Below are positions 1-8,427 of a stretch of 64,000 nt of DNA, piece by piece. Every line of letters begins with the position of its first letter. Position 1 is the first letter of the stretch. Origin of the DNA: Tamlana sp. 2_MG-2023 (lineage in GTDB: Bacteria; Bacteroidota; Bacteroidia; Flavobacteriales; Flavobacteriaceae); NCBI RefSeq assembly GCF_030548465.1, contig NZ_JAUOSF010000005.1, forward strand, positions 124,001 through 188,000, read 5' to 3'. The translations under genes were made by a program, and so were the position numbers. A model generated the notes under the pieces. It saw only the letters and a program-made list of their open reading frames with translations. It had not been told where the DNA came from and did not search any database.

Positions 1-642
1 GACGATTTTAATGTAATGGTGGTCAATAGTTCCTCTGATGTGGCTTTTGATAATCCGAATCGGTGCGACCCCATAGAGTTGGATTGCGGTCTTGCAGAAA
101 CTTTTGGTTTTGGAAATTTGCTAACTGAAGATTTCGAATCACAGAAAAATAATAAACCTATTGAAATTGAAGGTTGGACCAATTACATAGAAGCAGGCAC
201 ACAGGCTTGGGAAGGCTATTCTTCAACATCGTCAAATGCCTCGTTAGGGCGTTCGGCTCGTTTTCAAAGTGCCAGTTCTGGCGATGATCGTAATATTGGT
301 TGGCTTATAACACCTGCAATTAATTTGGATGGACAAGAAGGGGAAACACTTCGGTTTAAAACCTCCAATAGTTTAGCTGATAGTAGTTTTATGGAAGTGC
401 TTTACAGTCTAAATTGGGATGGCACGGAAACTGGTGTTTCTCAAGCCACCTGGGGTGTGTTATCGGCAGCTTATGTGGTGAAGGATTCCGATTCGTTTGT
501 GCCCTGGTTTAATTCGGGTTTAGTTGATTTGTCCTGTGAGACAGGTACCATGCATATTGCCTTTAAATATACTGGTGGCGGACAAGAATCTTTTGACGGG
601 GTTTACGAATTGGATGATATTCGTATTGATTATGTGGAATAG
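1..642 (+). CDS. C-terminal part of a surface protein with a choice-of-anchor/MAM-like domain (5' truncated)
   Basis: The frame is open from base 1, so the true start lies outside the window; about 213 codons are visible. After a short stretch from an upstream domain there is a linker with two cysteines, then a beta-sandwich-like domain. That domain opens with LLTEDFES and contains GWTNY and NIGWLITPAINL. It ends with the strand LDDIRIDYVE directly before the stop. This pattern is typical of choice-of-anchor J domains at the end of Bacteroidota surface lipoproteins, often together with DUF5689. No type IX sorting domain follows, so if exported it is probably anchored at its unseen N-terminus. 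Family assignment is from pattern recognition only. Confidence 0.6.
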   Translation, partial: DDFNVMVVNSSSDVAFDNPNRCDPIELDCGLAETFGFGNLLTEDFESQKNNKPIEIEGWTNYIEAGTQAWEGYSSTSSNASLGRSARFQSASSGDDRNIGWLITPAINLDGQEGETLRFKTSNSLADSSFMEVLYSLNWDGTETGVSQATWGVLSAAYVVKDSDSFVPWFNSGLVDLSCETGTMHIAFKYTGGGQESFDGVYELDDIRIDYVE

Positions 643-673
643 TTTTTACCTTTGAAAACTTTTATACACAACC

Positions 674-1051
674 ATGACCACATTCGATAACTTATTTTAC
701 CACTTTTTTCAATTTTATAAATCTAAGAAAAGTAAAAAGGCCAACGAGATTGCGACTTTTTATGTTTCCTTTTTACAAAGCAGTTTGTTGCTGCTCTTAG
801 GAGTCTTTTTTGCTGGTTTTTTTAGACAAATGCACGTACAAACTATGTCTGCCACAAAAGCATGGGTGCTTTTCACTTTGGTTGTAATTTTCTTATATTT
901 CAAAAATTGGATGTATTACGGTGGAAGAAAACGTAAAGTGCTTAACGTAAAAATGCTTAAAAACAAAAAACTTGAATATAATATCTGGGTGCTTTGGTTT
1001 GTGCCAGTGGTTATTTTAGGTTTAGCTTTTGTGTTGTCTAAGGCGATTTAG
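674..1051 (+). CDS. Small membrane protein of unknown function
   Basis: A 125-residue protein with three predicted membrane segments (about residues 28-50, 58-78 and 103-122) separated by strongly basic loops (KSKKSKK near residue 16, GGRKRK near residue 83). It starts 31 bases after the preceding gene and is followed by a hairpin terminator at 1095-1123. It may therefore be the last gene of a two-gene unit. I do not recognise the family. The basic loops beside hydrophobic segments fit an inner-membrane protein with positive-inside topology. Confidence 0.65.
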   Translation: MTTFDNLFYHFFQFYKSKKSKKANEIATFYVSFLQSSLLLLLGVFFAGFFRQMHVQTMSATKAWVLFTLVVIFLYFKNWMYYGGRKRKVLNVKMLKNKKLEYNIWVLWFVPVVILGLAFVLSKAI

Positions 1052-1400
1052 GAGATGTGTTCCTTTTATTATACATAATGTGGGATAAAAAGTCATGGCT
1101 CATTTTCAATTGAGTCATTTTTTATGTTTTTGGTACACTTGCAAGAGGCGAAAGATAAAATGGCCCCAATTAATAAACTTGTGAAACTCCCTCTAAAAAA
1201 AAGAGAAAGTACAAACCTCTGGAATTCAATGTTAATTAGGTAATTCGTCAAATCAACTAGATGAATTAAAAGCTGCTCCTAAAACTATTTCTAATCAGTA
1301 AAATATTGATTAATTCAACTTTTTTATAAGTGGTTAAGTGTGTGTAGGGCATATGTGAAAACATAATATTTGAGGTGAATTCATCCATAAAAACGAACAG
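1052..1400. other. Intergenic region, 349 bp
   Basis: Contains the terminator of the upstream membrane-protein gene and otherwise AT-rich sequence with stops in all frames. I see no RNA gene, no repeat shared with the rest of the window and no clear promoter element. Confidence 0.5.
1095..1123 (+). terminator. Intrinsic terminator
   Basis: An 8-bp stem, ATGGCTCA at 1095-1102 with TGAGTCAT at 1111-1118 and one G-T wobble, has an 8-base loop and is followed by a T-run. It lies 43 bases downstream of the small membrane protein gene. Confidence 0.6.
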
Positions 1401-1658
1401 ATGAACAATTATAAAACCGATATTTTAAACAAAATATGCTACACCGAACTTGTTTATGGTCGAATTAATAAAAAATTGAATTTAGAACTTTCAAAACTGA
1501 AGATTGAAATGCTCATTTCAACAATTTTATTAGAAACAGAGGCGTCTGAATTTCATAAAAAAGGTAAGAACATTTATATAACAAACTACGAAAGAAATAT
1601 TAGGCTAACGGTTAATTCTAATACCTTTAGAATAATTACAGCGGATAGATTGAACTAA
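1401..1658 (+). CDS. DUF3781-like small protein
   Basis: An 85-residue cytosolic protein with no signal peptide. The order of conserved-looking blocks, ICYTELVYGRINKKL near the N-terminus, then a TILLETE helix, then NIYITNYERNIRLTVN and RIITADRL at the end, fits my memory of the DUF3781 family. That family consists of stand-alone proteins of about 80 residues with no established function. The gene is isolated, with more than 340 bp of non-coding DNA on each side. The start ATG follows the A-rich leader usual in this organism. Function unknown. Confidence 0.7.
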   Translation: MNNYKTDILNKICYTELVYGRINKKLNLELSKLKIEMLISTILLETEASEFHKKGKNIYITNYERNIRLTVNSNTFRIITADRLN

Positions 1659-2131
1659 AAAACGAACTGCTAACTAATGTTTTAGCTAATTCACGAAAGT
1701 TCTAGCTGGCTTTTACATATTTCTCCGTCCATTTATTTGTAAAGTGAGCAAATTATTGTTTTTGACTCAATTAAACTATTGGATCATTCTCGGTATTCTT
1801 TATTTTTTAAGGTATGTGAGATTTTAAATATATTGGATATTTCTAAAAATTAAAGAATAACGAGTTTGCTAGAGCGGATTCAAAATGGTTTATATCCTTG
1901 TGTTCGATAATCGCAATAATGAGAATACTTATAGTATAATTGGTATAAGAAGATTAGAGAGGTAAATACGTGCTTTAGTTTAATTTTAAACCAAAAAAAT
2001 AAGGCATTTGATATGACGTCAAATACCTTGTTTTAGTAAGTTTTTAAGCGAAAATTTGGCTAAATAGCTTAAAATAATTATGAGCGTTTATCTTTTTATA
2101 AGGCTTACTCTTTTGATTTTAACACAGAGAA
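1659..2131. other. Intergenic region, 473 bp
   Basis: Lies between convergent genes. The only structured element is the hairpin at 2001-2029. The rest is AT-rich with no open frame of note and no tRNA-like structure that I could find by eye. It may be the remnant of decayed coding sequence, but nothing recognisable remains. Confidence 0.45.
2001..2034 (-). terminator. Intrinsic terminator, probably bidirectional
   Basis: An 11-bp stem (2001-2011 with 2019-2029, one C-A mismatch) has a 7-base loop. It is flanked by an A-run at 1993-1999 and a short T-run at 2031-2034, so it could act from both sides. The longer run serves the minus-strand gene ending at 2132. Confidence 0.65.
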
Positions 2132-2770
2132 TTATCCGCAATTAAACTCCTCATATAATTCATGTTTTTCAGATTTTTCATCTGAATATAAGAAATAGGC
2201 TAAAACTCTAAATATATAACCACCTTGATTATATGAGTTTTCATCTTGACCTGAATATTCTTCTGAATCTTCTAAATCACCTCCATGACTAAAGAAACAT
2301 ATTTTCGGTTCTTTTAATGAGTTTAAGTTTTCGGTGTCTATAACTGCACAATTTTGACCTAGATCACAAAATTCTAAAAAACGATCGGTAGTTTCTTCGT
2401 CCTCATCTTCTGTAAAAAGGTGGTACATATAAGAAGGATAATGCAATCGTTCTAAATCATCCTCTGTGTCAATAAGTAGTACCTCACTATGAAGTGATTC
2501 TATGACATCATTAGCATTAGCGCTTGTGGATGGTGCAAATATCGCTCGAACTATTTTTTGTTCTCCATTACTATTTTCAGTTTGTAATTCAATAGATAAC
2601 GAGCCTTTATCCCATGTGGAATCCATAATTTCTTCTTCATTTTCTAAAATTCTATAAGAAACTATTTTTTCTAATATATGATTGAATGTTTCTTTGCATG
2701 CTTCGGTTAGAAGCCATGTTTTAAAATGATCTGTTAAATAGTTTATTTTTTGTGTACTTAATTTATTCAT
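2132..2770 (-). CDS. Acidic cytosolic protein of unknown function
   Basis: A 212-residue protein, strongly acidic in its second half (for example TEDEDEETTDRF near residue 120 and GGDLEDSEEYSGQDE near residue 164), with no signal peptide or membrane segment. The last 50 residues contain a hydrophobic helix (YIFRVLAYFLY) and end FNCG. The overall look, with acidic surface, aromatic residues and a single-gene unit, resembles bacterial immunity or SUKH-like proteins, but no diagnostic motif was found. No toxin gene is next to it, so this is only a thought. Followed by a terminator hairpin at 2001-2029. Confidence 0.6.
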   Translation of the reverse strand: MNKLSTQKINYLTDHFKTWLLTEACKETFNHILEKIVSYRILENEEEIMDSTWDKGSLSIELQTENSNGEQKIVRAIFAPSTSANANDVIESLHSEVLLIDTEDDLERLHYPSYMYHLFTEDEDEETTDRFLEFCDLGQNCAVIDTENLNSLKEPKICFFSHGGDLEDSEEYSGQDENSYNQGGYIFRVLAYFLYSDEKSEKHELYEEFNCG

Positions 2771-2949
2771 AGTGAAATTTTGTCTCGTATAAGGCGTTTT
2801 GTTAAATTTTTTTCCTTCAAAAGGTTGCTAAAATAATTGTTTTTTTCAAAAGAAAATATTCAGCTACAAAATATGGCGATAAATCTTAGGCTCTAATGTT
2901 TGTGATAATTAGAGATTGGCTAAGAATATTGAATGATTTTTTTAAAACC

Positions 2950-3585
2950 TTAGCTCTCCAACTGCTTATGTGAGCCATCACAATTAGGTTTTCGTTTCGA
3001 TAAACCACAGGTACAATCATTCAAACCGTAGCCATCAAAAATACGTTGCATATTTTTTTCAATGCGAGTCGTTTTGGTTTTCGATAGTTTTGCTTTTGAA
3101 AAATGCAAAAGGTAACCACGTTGGCGTCCTGGTGTTAATGTTTCGAATGCTTCTTGAAAAGCAGTATTTTTCTTAAAAATTTGTTCTAATTCTGAAGGGG
3201 CTTCATAATCTGATGTTTTTTTCATCGCTACTTTTTGCCCTGATTTTTTAATAGCTTCTTTTAGATATTGCTTTATTATCGGTTCCAATTCTATAATTTC
3301 AGTTAAATCTGTAAATCGCATCTGTCTCGCCGTCTGCATGTTTTCAGTTTGCTGAATTAATAGTTTTTCAGAGTCATCTAATAAAACACCTTTAAAAAAT
3401 GACATGCCACAGTAGCTGTCAAATTCATGAATAAGTACCACATTTTTTTCCTCGTGAGTATAACAGGGATGCTTCCACTTAAAGCCTTCTTCAAGCCCAC
3501 AAGTCAAAATAATGTCTCGAAGAGTAGTTAATTCCTTTTTCCACTTTTTTTGATTATTTAAATACTCTTGAACTTCTTGAAGCAT
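2950..3585 (-). CDS. DUF1801/YdeI-like protein with C-terminal CDGSH iron-sulfur motif
   Basis: A 211-residue protein in three parts. Residues about 10-115 look like the DUF1801 fold (GFKWKHPCYTHEEKNV, then a stretch around FFKGVLL). Residues about 130-190 match the YdeI/OmpD-associated C-terminal region, with TPGRQRGYLLHFSKAK and a helix ending in RIFDGYGLND. Residues 191-206 read C-T-C-G-L-S-K-R-K-P-N-C-D-G-S-H, which fits the CDGSH consensus C-X-C-X2-(S/T)-X3-P-X-C-D-G-(S/A/T)-H exactly. The expected [2Fe-2S] ligands are C191, C193, C202 and H206. The fusion suggests that a small cytosolic domain of unclear function is coupled to an Fe-S or redox site. The next gene starts 18 bp upstream on the same strand, so the two may be co-transcribed. 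Confidence 0.8.
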   Translation of the reverse strand: MLQEVQEYLNNQKKWKKELTTLRDIILTCGLEEGFKWKHPCYTHEEKNVVLIHEFDSYCGMSFFKGVLLDDSEKLLIQQTENMQTARQMRFTDLTEIIELEPIIKQYLKEAIKKSGQKVAMKKTSDYEAPSELEQIFKKNTAFQEAFETLTPGRQRGYLLHFSKAKLSKTKTTRIEKNMQRIFDGYGLNDCTCGLSKRKPNCDGSHKQLES

Positions 3586-3603
3586 ATGATAAAAGATGTT
3601 TGT

Positions 3604-4575
3604 TTATTCCTTCTTAAAAACTGCATAAACCGGAAAATGGTCGCTATAGCCGCCATTGTATTTTCTTCCAACGTAAGTTCTATAAGGCGTGCCTTTATAT
3701 GGACCGCTAAAGGTTTTTAAGAAATCTTCATCAAAAATATTTGCGGTACTAAACTCTAACTCCTTGGTTGCGGCTTTAAAGAAATTTGTGGAAATTAAAA
3801 TCTGATCAAATAAATCCCATTTGCGGTGGTAATAGGTCGAGCCGCGATTGTAAGAGCGTAATGTTTCCATGAGATTGAATAAGCTCGATGTTTTTACCAA
3901 CTCTTGGATGCCTGGGTTGTTAGACCCTTCATTAAAATCACCCATCGCAATAATTTTAGCGGCTTCATTATTTAGCTTTAAAGTAGCGATGATTTCACTC
4001 ACCTTAGCTGAAGTAATTAAACGTTTGGGCTCCGATTCTTTTTCCCCTTCACGTCTAGAAGGCCAATGGTTTACAATAACATGAATTTCTTCGCCATCTA
4101 AAAGACCGGTAACCAGCAAAATATCACGGGTATAATCTGGCGAACCATCATCATGCATGAGTTTAATACTAAAAGGTTCAGAATGTGTTACGGTAAATAC
4201 ATCTTGATCGTATAACAAAGCGACATCAATACCACGCTCGTCCGGCGAATTGTAATGTACATAATTGTAGTTTAGAGGTGCGAGGTGCTTCGATTTGAGT
4301 AAGTCGTTAAGGACCTTCTTATTTTCAATTTCTGCAACGCCAATAATCGCAGGGTTTTTACCTGTTTCTCGACGCCCAATGTTTGAGATGGCATAACTTA
4401 GTTTTCGAAGTTTGTTTTCATAACGTTTTTCAGTCCATCGCTTTGGTGAGGTAGGTAAAAAATCAACATCGTGAATATGTGTGTCTTGAATTAAATCGAA
4501 TAAATTTTCAAGATTATAAAACCCCACGGTTTGCAATTCTGGTCTTACTGGAATATCGTCAAAAAGATTTGTCAT
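3604..4575 (-). CDS. Endonuclease/exonuclease/phosphatase family protein
   Basis: A 323-residue protein with the metal-dependent EEP (DNase I-like) fold. In order it shows YNLENLFD at about residue 21, the metal-ligand Glu in GVAEIENK, the catalytic-His region NHWPSRREGE, the Asp/Asn motif MGDFNE, and the terminal YSDHFPVYA with the Asp-His pair. All catalytic motifs are present. Substrate is not determined by sequence; related flavobacterial proteins are called endonucleases or phosphatases. No clear signal peptide is present (N-terminus MTNLFDDIPVRPELQ), so it is probably cytosolic. It lies 18 bp upstream of the CDGSH-fusion gene and is divergent from hflX. Confidence 0.85.
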   Translation of the reverse strand: MTNLFDDIPVRPELQTVGFYNLENLFDLIQDTHIHDVDFLPTSPKRWTEKRYENKLRKLSYAISNIGRRETGKNPAIIGVAEIENKKVLNDLLKSKHLAPLNYNYVHYNSPDERGIDVALLYDQDVFTVTHSEPFSIKLMHDDGSPDYTRDILLVTGLLDGEEIHVIVNHWPSRREGEKESEPKRLITSAKVSEIIATLKLNNEAAKIIAMGDFNEGSNNPGIQELVKTSSLFNLMETLRSYNRGSTYYHRKWDLFDQILISTNFFKAATKELEFSTANIFDEDFLKTFSGPYKGTPYRTYVGRKYNGGYSDHFPVYAVFKKE

Positions 4576-4715
4576 AGAGTCAAAAATAAGGGTAAAATTT
4601 TAAAATATTGCCCATGTTAAATCTTAATCGCATGAATAAGCGTATCTTGTTAGTAACATGGTTGTTTACTAAAAGTTAGAACAATACTTTTTTAACGATA
4701 ATGCTAGCAATTATG

Positions 4716-4723
4716 TAACTTTG
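4716..4723 (+). promoter_or_regulatory. Promoter -7 element for hflX
   Basis: TAACTTTG matches the Bacteroidota -7 consensus TAnnTTTG and sits 17 bases before the hflX ATG. No good TTG -33 element is seen at the usual distance; only a T-run lies there. Confidence 0.5.
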
Positions 4724-4740
4724 TAGCATAGATTAATTAT

Positions 4741-5952
4741 ATGATTGAAAAGAAAGATGTTGCTTTAGAAAAAGCAGTTTTAATAGGAGTAGTTACCAAG
4801 GAACAAAATGAAGAGAAATCTAAAGAATATTTAGATGAATTGGAGTTTCTAACCTTTACAGCAGGCGGTTATGCTGTAAAACGATTCACTCAAAAAATGG
4901 ATATGCCCAACCCAAAAACCTTTATTGGTACAGGGAAGATGGAAGATGTTCGTCAATACATTCAGGAGCATAATATCAGTACAGCCATTTTTGATGATGA
5001 GTTATCAGCTGCCCAAGAACGTAATATTAGTAAAATTCTTGAGGTTAAAGTTTTAGATCGAACGAATCTTATTCTTGATATTTTTGCCCAACGCGCGCAA
5101 ACAAGTTACGCCAGAACTCAGGTGGAATTGGCCCAATGTGAATATTTGCTTCCTCGTTTAAGAGGGATGTGGACGCACCTTGAGCGTCAAAAAGGGGGTA
5201 TTGGAATGCGCGGACCTGGTGAAACGGAAATTGAAACCGATAGACGTATTGTTCGAGATAAAATTGCTTTGCTAAAATCAAGAATAAAAACCATCGATAA
5301 ACAAATGGCCATTCAACGCGGTAATCGTGGGAAAATGGTACGTGTGGCTTTAGTAGGATATACAAACGTGGGAAAATCTACGTTAATGAATGTGATTAGT
5401 AAAAGTGAAGTTTTTGCTGAAAACAAGCTATTCGCGACACTAGATACTACGGTTAGAAAAGTAGTGATTCAAAACTTGCCATTTTTGTTAAGTGATACCG
5501 TAGGTTTCATAAGAAAGTTGCCTACTCAGTTGGTTGATAGTTTTAAAAGTACTCTTGATGAAGTTCGAGAAGCCGATTTATTACTTCACGTGGTTGATAT
5601 TTCACACCCTAATTTTGAAGAGCATATCGCTTCTGTTGAAAAAGTTTTAGGTGAAATAAAAAGTGGTGACAAACCTACAATCATGGTGTTTAACAAGATT
5701 GATGCCTATACGCAGGAACCTATTGATGATGACGATTTAGAAACCGAACGTACCGAACGCCATTATTCTCTAGAAGAATGGAAAAGCACTTGGATGAGTA
5801 AAGTAGGTGATAATGCCTTGTTTATTTCAGCATTAAATAAGCAAAATTTAGAAGACTTTAAAAAGCGTGTTTATGATGAAGTTCGTGAAATTCATGTCAC
5901 GCGTTTTCCTTATAACGAATTTTTATATCCAGATTACGAAGCTGAAGACTAG
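4741..5952 (+). CDS. hflX: GTPase HflX
   Basis: A 403-residue ribosome-associated GTPase of the HflX/OBG class. Residues 1-170 form the HflX N-terminal domain, including FIGTGK, the QVELAQCEYLLPRL stretch and the glycine-rich block GGIGMRGPGETEIE. A coiled-coil linker follows, then the G domain with Walker A GYTNVGKST at 206-214, the DTVGFIRKLP switch region and NKID for base specificity. HflX in other bacteria binds the 50S subunit and splits stalled 70S ribosomes. The gene following it starts only 9 bp downstream, so the two are likely one transcript. Length is normal for the family. Confidence 0.95.
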   Translation: MIEKKDVALEKAVLIGVVTKEQNEEKSKEYLDELEFLTFTAGGYAVKRFTQKMDMPNPKTFIGTGKMEDVRQYIQEHNISTAIFDDELSAAQERNISKILEVKVLDRTNLILDIFAQRAQTSYARTQVELAQCEYLLPRLRGMWTHLERQKGGIGMRGPGETEIETDRRIVRDKIALLKSRIKTIDKQMAIQRGNRGKMVRVALVGYTNVGKSTLMNVISKSEVFAENKLFATLDTTVRKVVIQNLPFLLSDTVGFIRKLPTQLVDSFKSTLDEVREADLLLHVVDISHPNFEEHIASVEKVLGEIKSGDKPTIMVFNKIDAYTQEPIDDDDLETERTERHYSLEEWKSTWMSKVGDNALFISALNKQNLEDFKKRVYDEVREIHVTRFPYNEFLYPDYEAED

Positions 5953-5961
5953 CCTGTATAT

Positions 5962-8217
5962 ATGAACACGACTTGGATTAAAAAACTATGGAAAAATAAA
6001 TGGATTAAGGGCGTCTTATTTCTAGGCGCCTTTGGTATTCTGTTTCTTATTGGCCTATACTTTAGTATTTATTTAGGTGCCTTCGGAAAGCTGCCTTCTA
6101 CTCAAGATTTAAGTTCTATAATACAAGAAGAATCTACTGAAGTTCTAGATAAAGATGGTCTGTTAATAGGTAAATATTATATTTATGACAGGCAGCCATT
6201 GGAATATAAAGATTTCCCCGAGCATTTAATTGATGCCCTTGTCGCGACTGAAGATGTGCGTTTTTTTCAGCATGATGGTATTGATAACGTGAGCTTGTTA
6301 CGCGTTTTTGTAAAAAGTATTTTACTTCAAGATAAATCATCAGGAGGAGGAAGTACAGTTACTTTACAATTGGCTAAAAACCTTTTTGGAAGAAAGGATT
6401 ATTGGTTATTTGGCATTGTTGTAAACAAATTTAAAGAAAGTATCATTGCCAAGCGTCTTGAAGAAATTTACACTAAAGAAGAGATTTTAACACTCTATTT
6501 TAATACGGTTCCTTTTTCAGATAATACTTATGGTATTGAAAGTGCTTCGCAGAAATTTTTTAATAAATCGACAAAGGATTTAACGATTTCTGAATCTGCT
6601 ATTTTAGTGGGATCCCTAAAAGCCAATACCTATTACAACCCGAGATTAAATTTAAAACGCAGTCAAGAACGTCGTGACGTGGTCTTATCGCAGATGGAGA
6701 AATATGGCTATTTGCCTAAGGATTCTTTAGAGGCGATTAGTCAAGAGGATGTCGTTCTAAATTACCGTTCTTTTAATCATGATATGGGCGTGGCGCCTTA
6801 TTTTAGAGAACAGGTAAAAAAGGAATTAACGGCTATCTTAGATACGATTGTATCTCCAGATGGTGAGCCTTATGATCTTTATAAAGATGGATTGGTTGTT
6901 CATACCACTTTAGATTATAAAATGCAGGAATTGGCCGAAGAAGCCATGAAATCACACATGACGAAGTTACAGAAGGCTTTTGAAGATTCCTATGGGGATT
7001 CTGGTCCTTGGACTCAAGATAAACTTATAGATGCTGAAATAAAAAAGCTTCCAAAGTATAAGCAATATAAAGCACAGGGTTTAAGTGATGCCCAAATAAA
7101 TGATTCGTTGGCGATAAAACGCGATGTCGAATTGTTTTCTTGGGAAGGAGATACCATTAGAAACATCAGCGTTAGAGATAGTATCAGTGAGTATTTGAAA
7201 TTGTTAAATACAGGCATGTTGTCTGTTGATCCTAGCACTGGAGCAGTTCGAACCTATATCGGCGGCATTGATTACCGCGTATTTAAATACGATCATATCA
7301 CACAAAGTGAACGTCAAGTGGGCTCAACCTTTAAACCTGTAGTGTATACTGCAGCGATTCAAAACGGTATGGATCCTTGTGCGTATTTTTCTTTAGCTAA
7401 AGTGACTTATACCAATTATGATAACTGGACGCCCGGTAATTCTGGAGGTGATGAAGTTGATCCTTATGAGAATTATTCCTTAGAAAAAGCCTTAAGCCAT
7501 TCGGTGAATACCATCGCGGTTAAGGTGTTGAATAAGGTAGGCATTCCGAAGGTAGTAGAGCAAGCAAAAAAAATGGGCATTACAAAAGAATTGCCAGCAG
7601 AGCCCTCGTTAGCTTTGGGTGTTGCTCAAATAAATTTAAAGGAACTTACTGGAGCATATACCTCTTTTGTAAATGGAAACCACCCGGTAAAACCATATTA
7701 CATTACTAAAATTGAAGATCGAAACGGGAATGTTATCGCTTCTTTTGAACCAGAAATAGCCAAAGATGAAGCCTTTAGTGATTATACGCGTCAAGTGATG
7801 CTAGAATTCATGCAAGCCACGGTTAATGAAGGAACGGCAAAACGTTTAAGATCTAGCTACGGTTTAAATAATGCTATGGCAGGTAAAACGGGAACGACTC
7901 AAGATAATAAAGACGGTTGGTTTGTGGGTATTACTCCTAAATTAGTAACTGTAACTTGGGTTGGAAATGATAACCACAGTATCGGATTTAAAACCACAGG
8001 TATGGGACAGGGTGCTAATTCTGCCTTGCCTATTTTTGCCGAGTTTTACCAAAAATTGAATGCAGATATATCCTTTAATGACATCACTAATGCTAAATTT
8101 GAAAGTCCGTCAGAACAAGTAATTTCAGATTTAAGCTGTGCGCCCGAAAAACGTGATTCATTTTTAAAACGCTTATTTAAAAGCAAGAATAAAAAGAAAA
8201 AATTCAAAGGAGAATAA
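5962..8217 (+). CDS. mrcA: Class A penicillin-binding protein (PBP1A type)
   Basis: A 751-residue bifunctional peptidoglycan synthase. A membrane anchor is at about residues 16-37. The family 51 transglycosylase domain follows, with catalytic Glu in ATEDVRFFQHDG (E97), then GGSTVTLQLAKN. The transpeptidase domain has S-T-F-K at 455-458, S-V-N at 514-516 and K-T-G at 642-644. The last about 15 residues are very basic (RLFKSKNKKKKFKG). It polymerises and cross-links glycan strands on the periplasmic side of the inner membrane. It lies 9 bp after hflX and is followed by a strong terminator. All catalytic motifs are intact. Confidence 0.93.
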   Translation: MNTTWIKKLWKNKWIKGVLFLGAFGILFLIGLYFSIYLGAFGKLPSTQDLSSIIQEESTEVLDKDGLLIGKYYIYDRQPLEYKDFPEHLIDALVATEDVRFFQHDGIDNVSLLRVFVKSILLQDKSSGGGSTVTLQLAKNLFGRKDYWLFGIVVNKFKESIIAKRLEEIYTKEEILTLYFNTVPFSDNTYGIESASQKFFNKSTKDLTISESAILVGSLKANTYYNPRLNLKRSQERRDVVLSQMEKYGYLPKDSLEAISQEDVVLNYRSFNHDMGVAPYFREQVKKELTAILDTIVSPDGEPYDLYKDGLVVHTTLDYKMQELAEEAMKSHMTKLQKAFEDSYGDSGPWTQDKLIDAEIKKLPKYKQYKAQGLSDAQINDSLAIKRDVELFSWEGDTIRNISVRDSISEYLKLLNTGMLSVDPSTGAVRTYIGGIDYRVFKYDHITQSERQVGSTFKPVVYTAAIQNGMDPCAYFSLAKVTYTNYDNWTPGNSGGDEVDPYENYSLEKALSHSVNTIAVKVLNKVGIPKVVEQAKKMGITKELPAEPSLALGVAQINLKELTGAYTSFVNGNHPVKPYYITKIEDRNGNVIASFEPEIAKDEAFSDYTRQVMLEFMQATVNEGTAKRLRSSYGLNNAMAGKTGTTQDNKDGWFVGITPKLVTVTWVGNDNHSIGFKTTGMGQGANSALPIFAEFYQKLNADISFNDITNAKFESPSEQVISDLSCAPEKRDSFLKRLFKSKNKKKKFKGE

Positions 8218-8250
8218 AGGTATCCTAATGAACCTATTATTAAACAAAAT

Positions 8251-8388
8251 GAGGCTGTACAAAAAGTAAAGTTTTCGTCAACCTGAACTTGATTCAGGTT
8301 CTCATAATGATTGGTTATCAATATGATGCGATTCTGAAATAAATTCAGAATGACGTACTTTAATACTTTTTGTACAGCCTCTTTTTTT
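8251..8388 (+). terminator. Long palindromic terminator built from an intergenic repeat
   Basis: A perfect 18-bp outer stem, 8251-8268 with 8364-8381, is followed by seven T residues. The inner 90 bases are two inverted, diverged copies of one unit (CGTCAACCTGAA... at 8277 and its counterpart read from 8355 backwards, CGTCATTCTGAA...). The whole thing can fold as one long arm with a central TGAT/ATCA pair. The inner unit is related to the repeat at 22811-22837. Confidence 0.8.
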
Positions 8389-8427
8389 GTTTATAATGAC
8401 CTATGTAATAAATAGGCTGAGAATACT

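Noticed and set aside
2132-2770. Immunity protein of a toxin system
   Set aside because: Acidic character alone is not enough; no toxin, secretion or polymorphic-toxin gene is adjacent.
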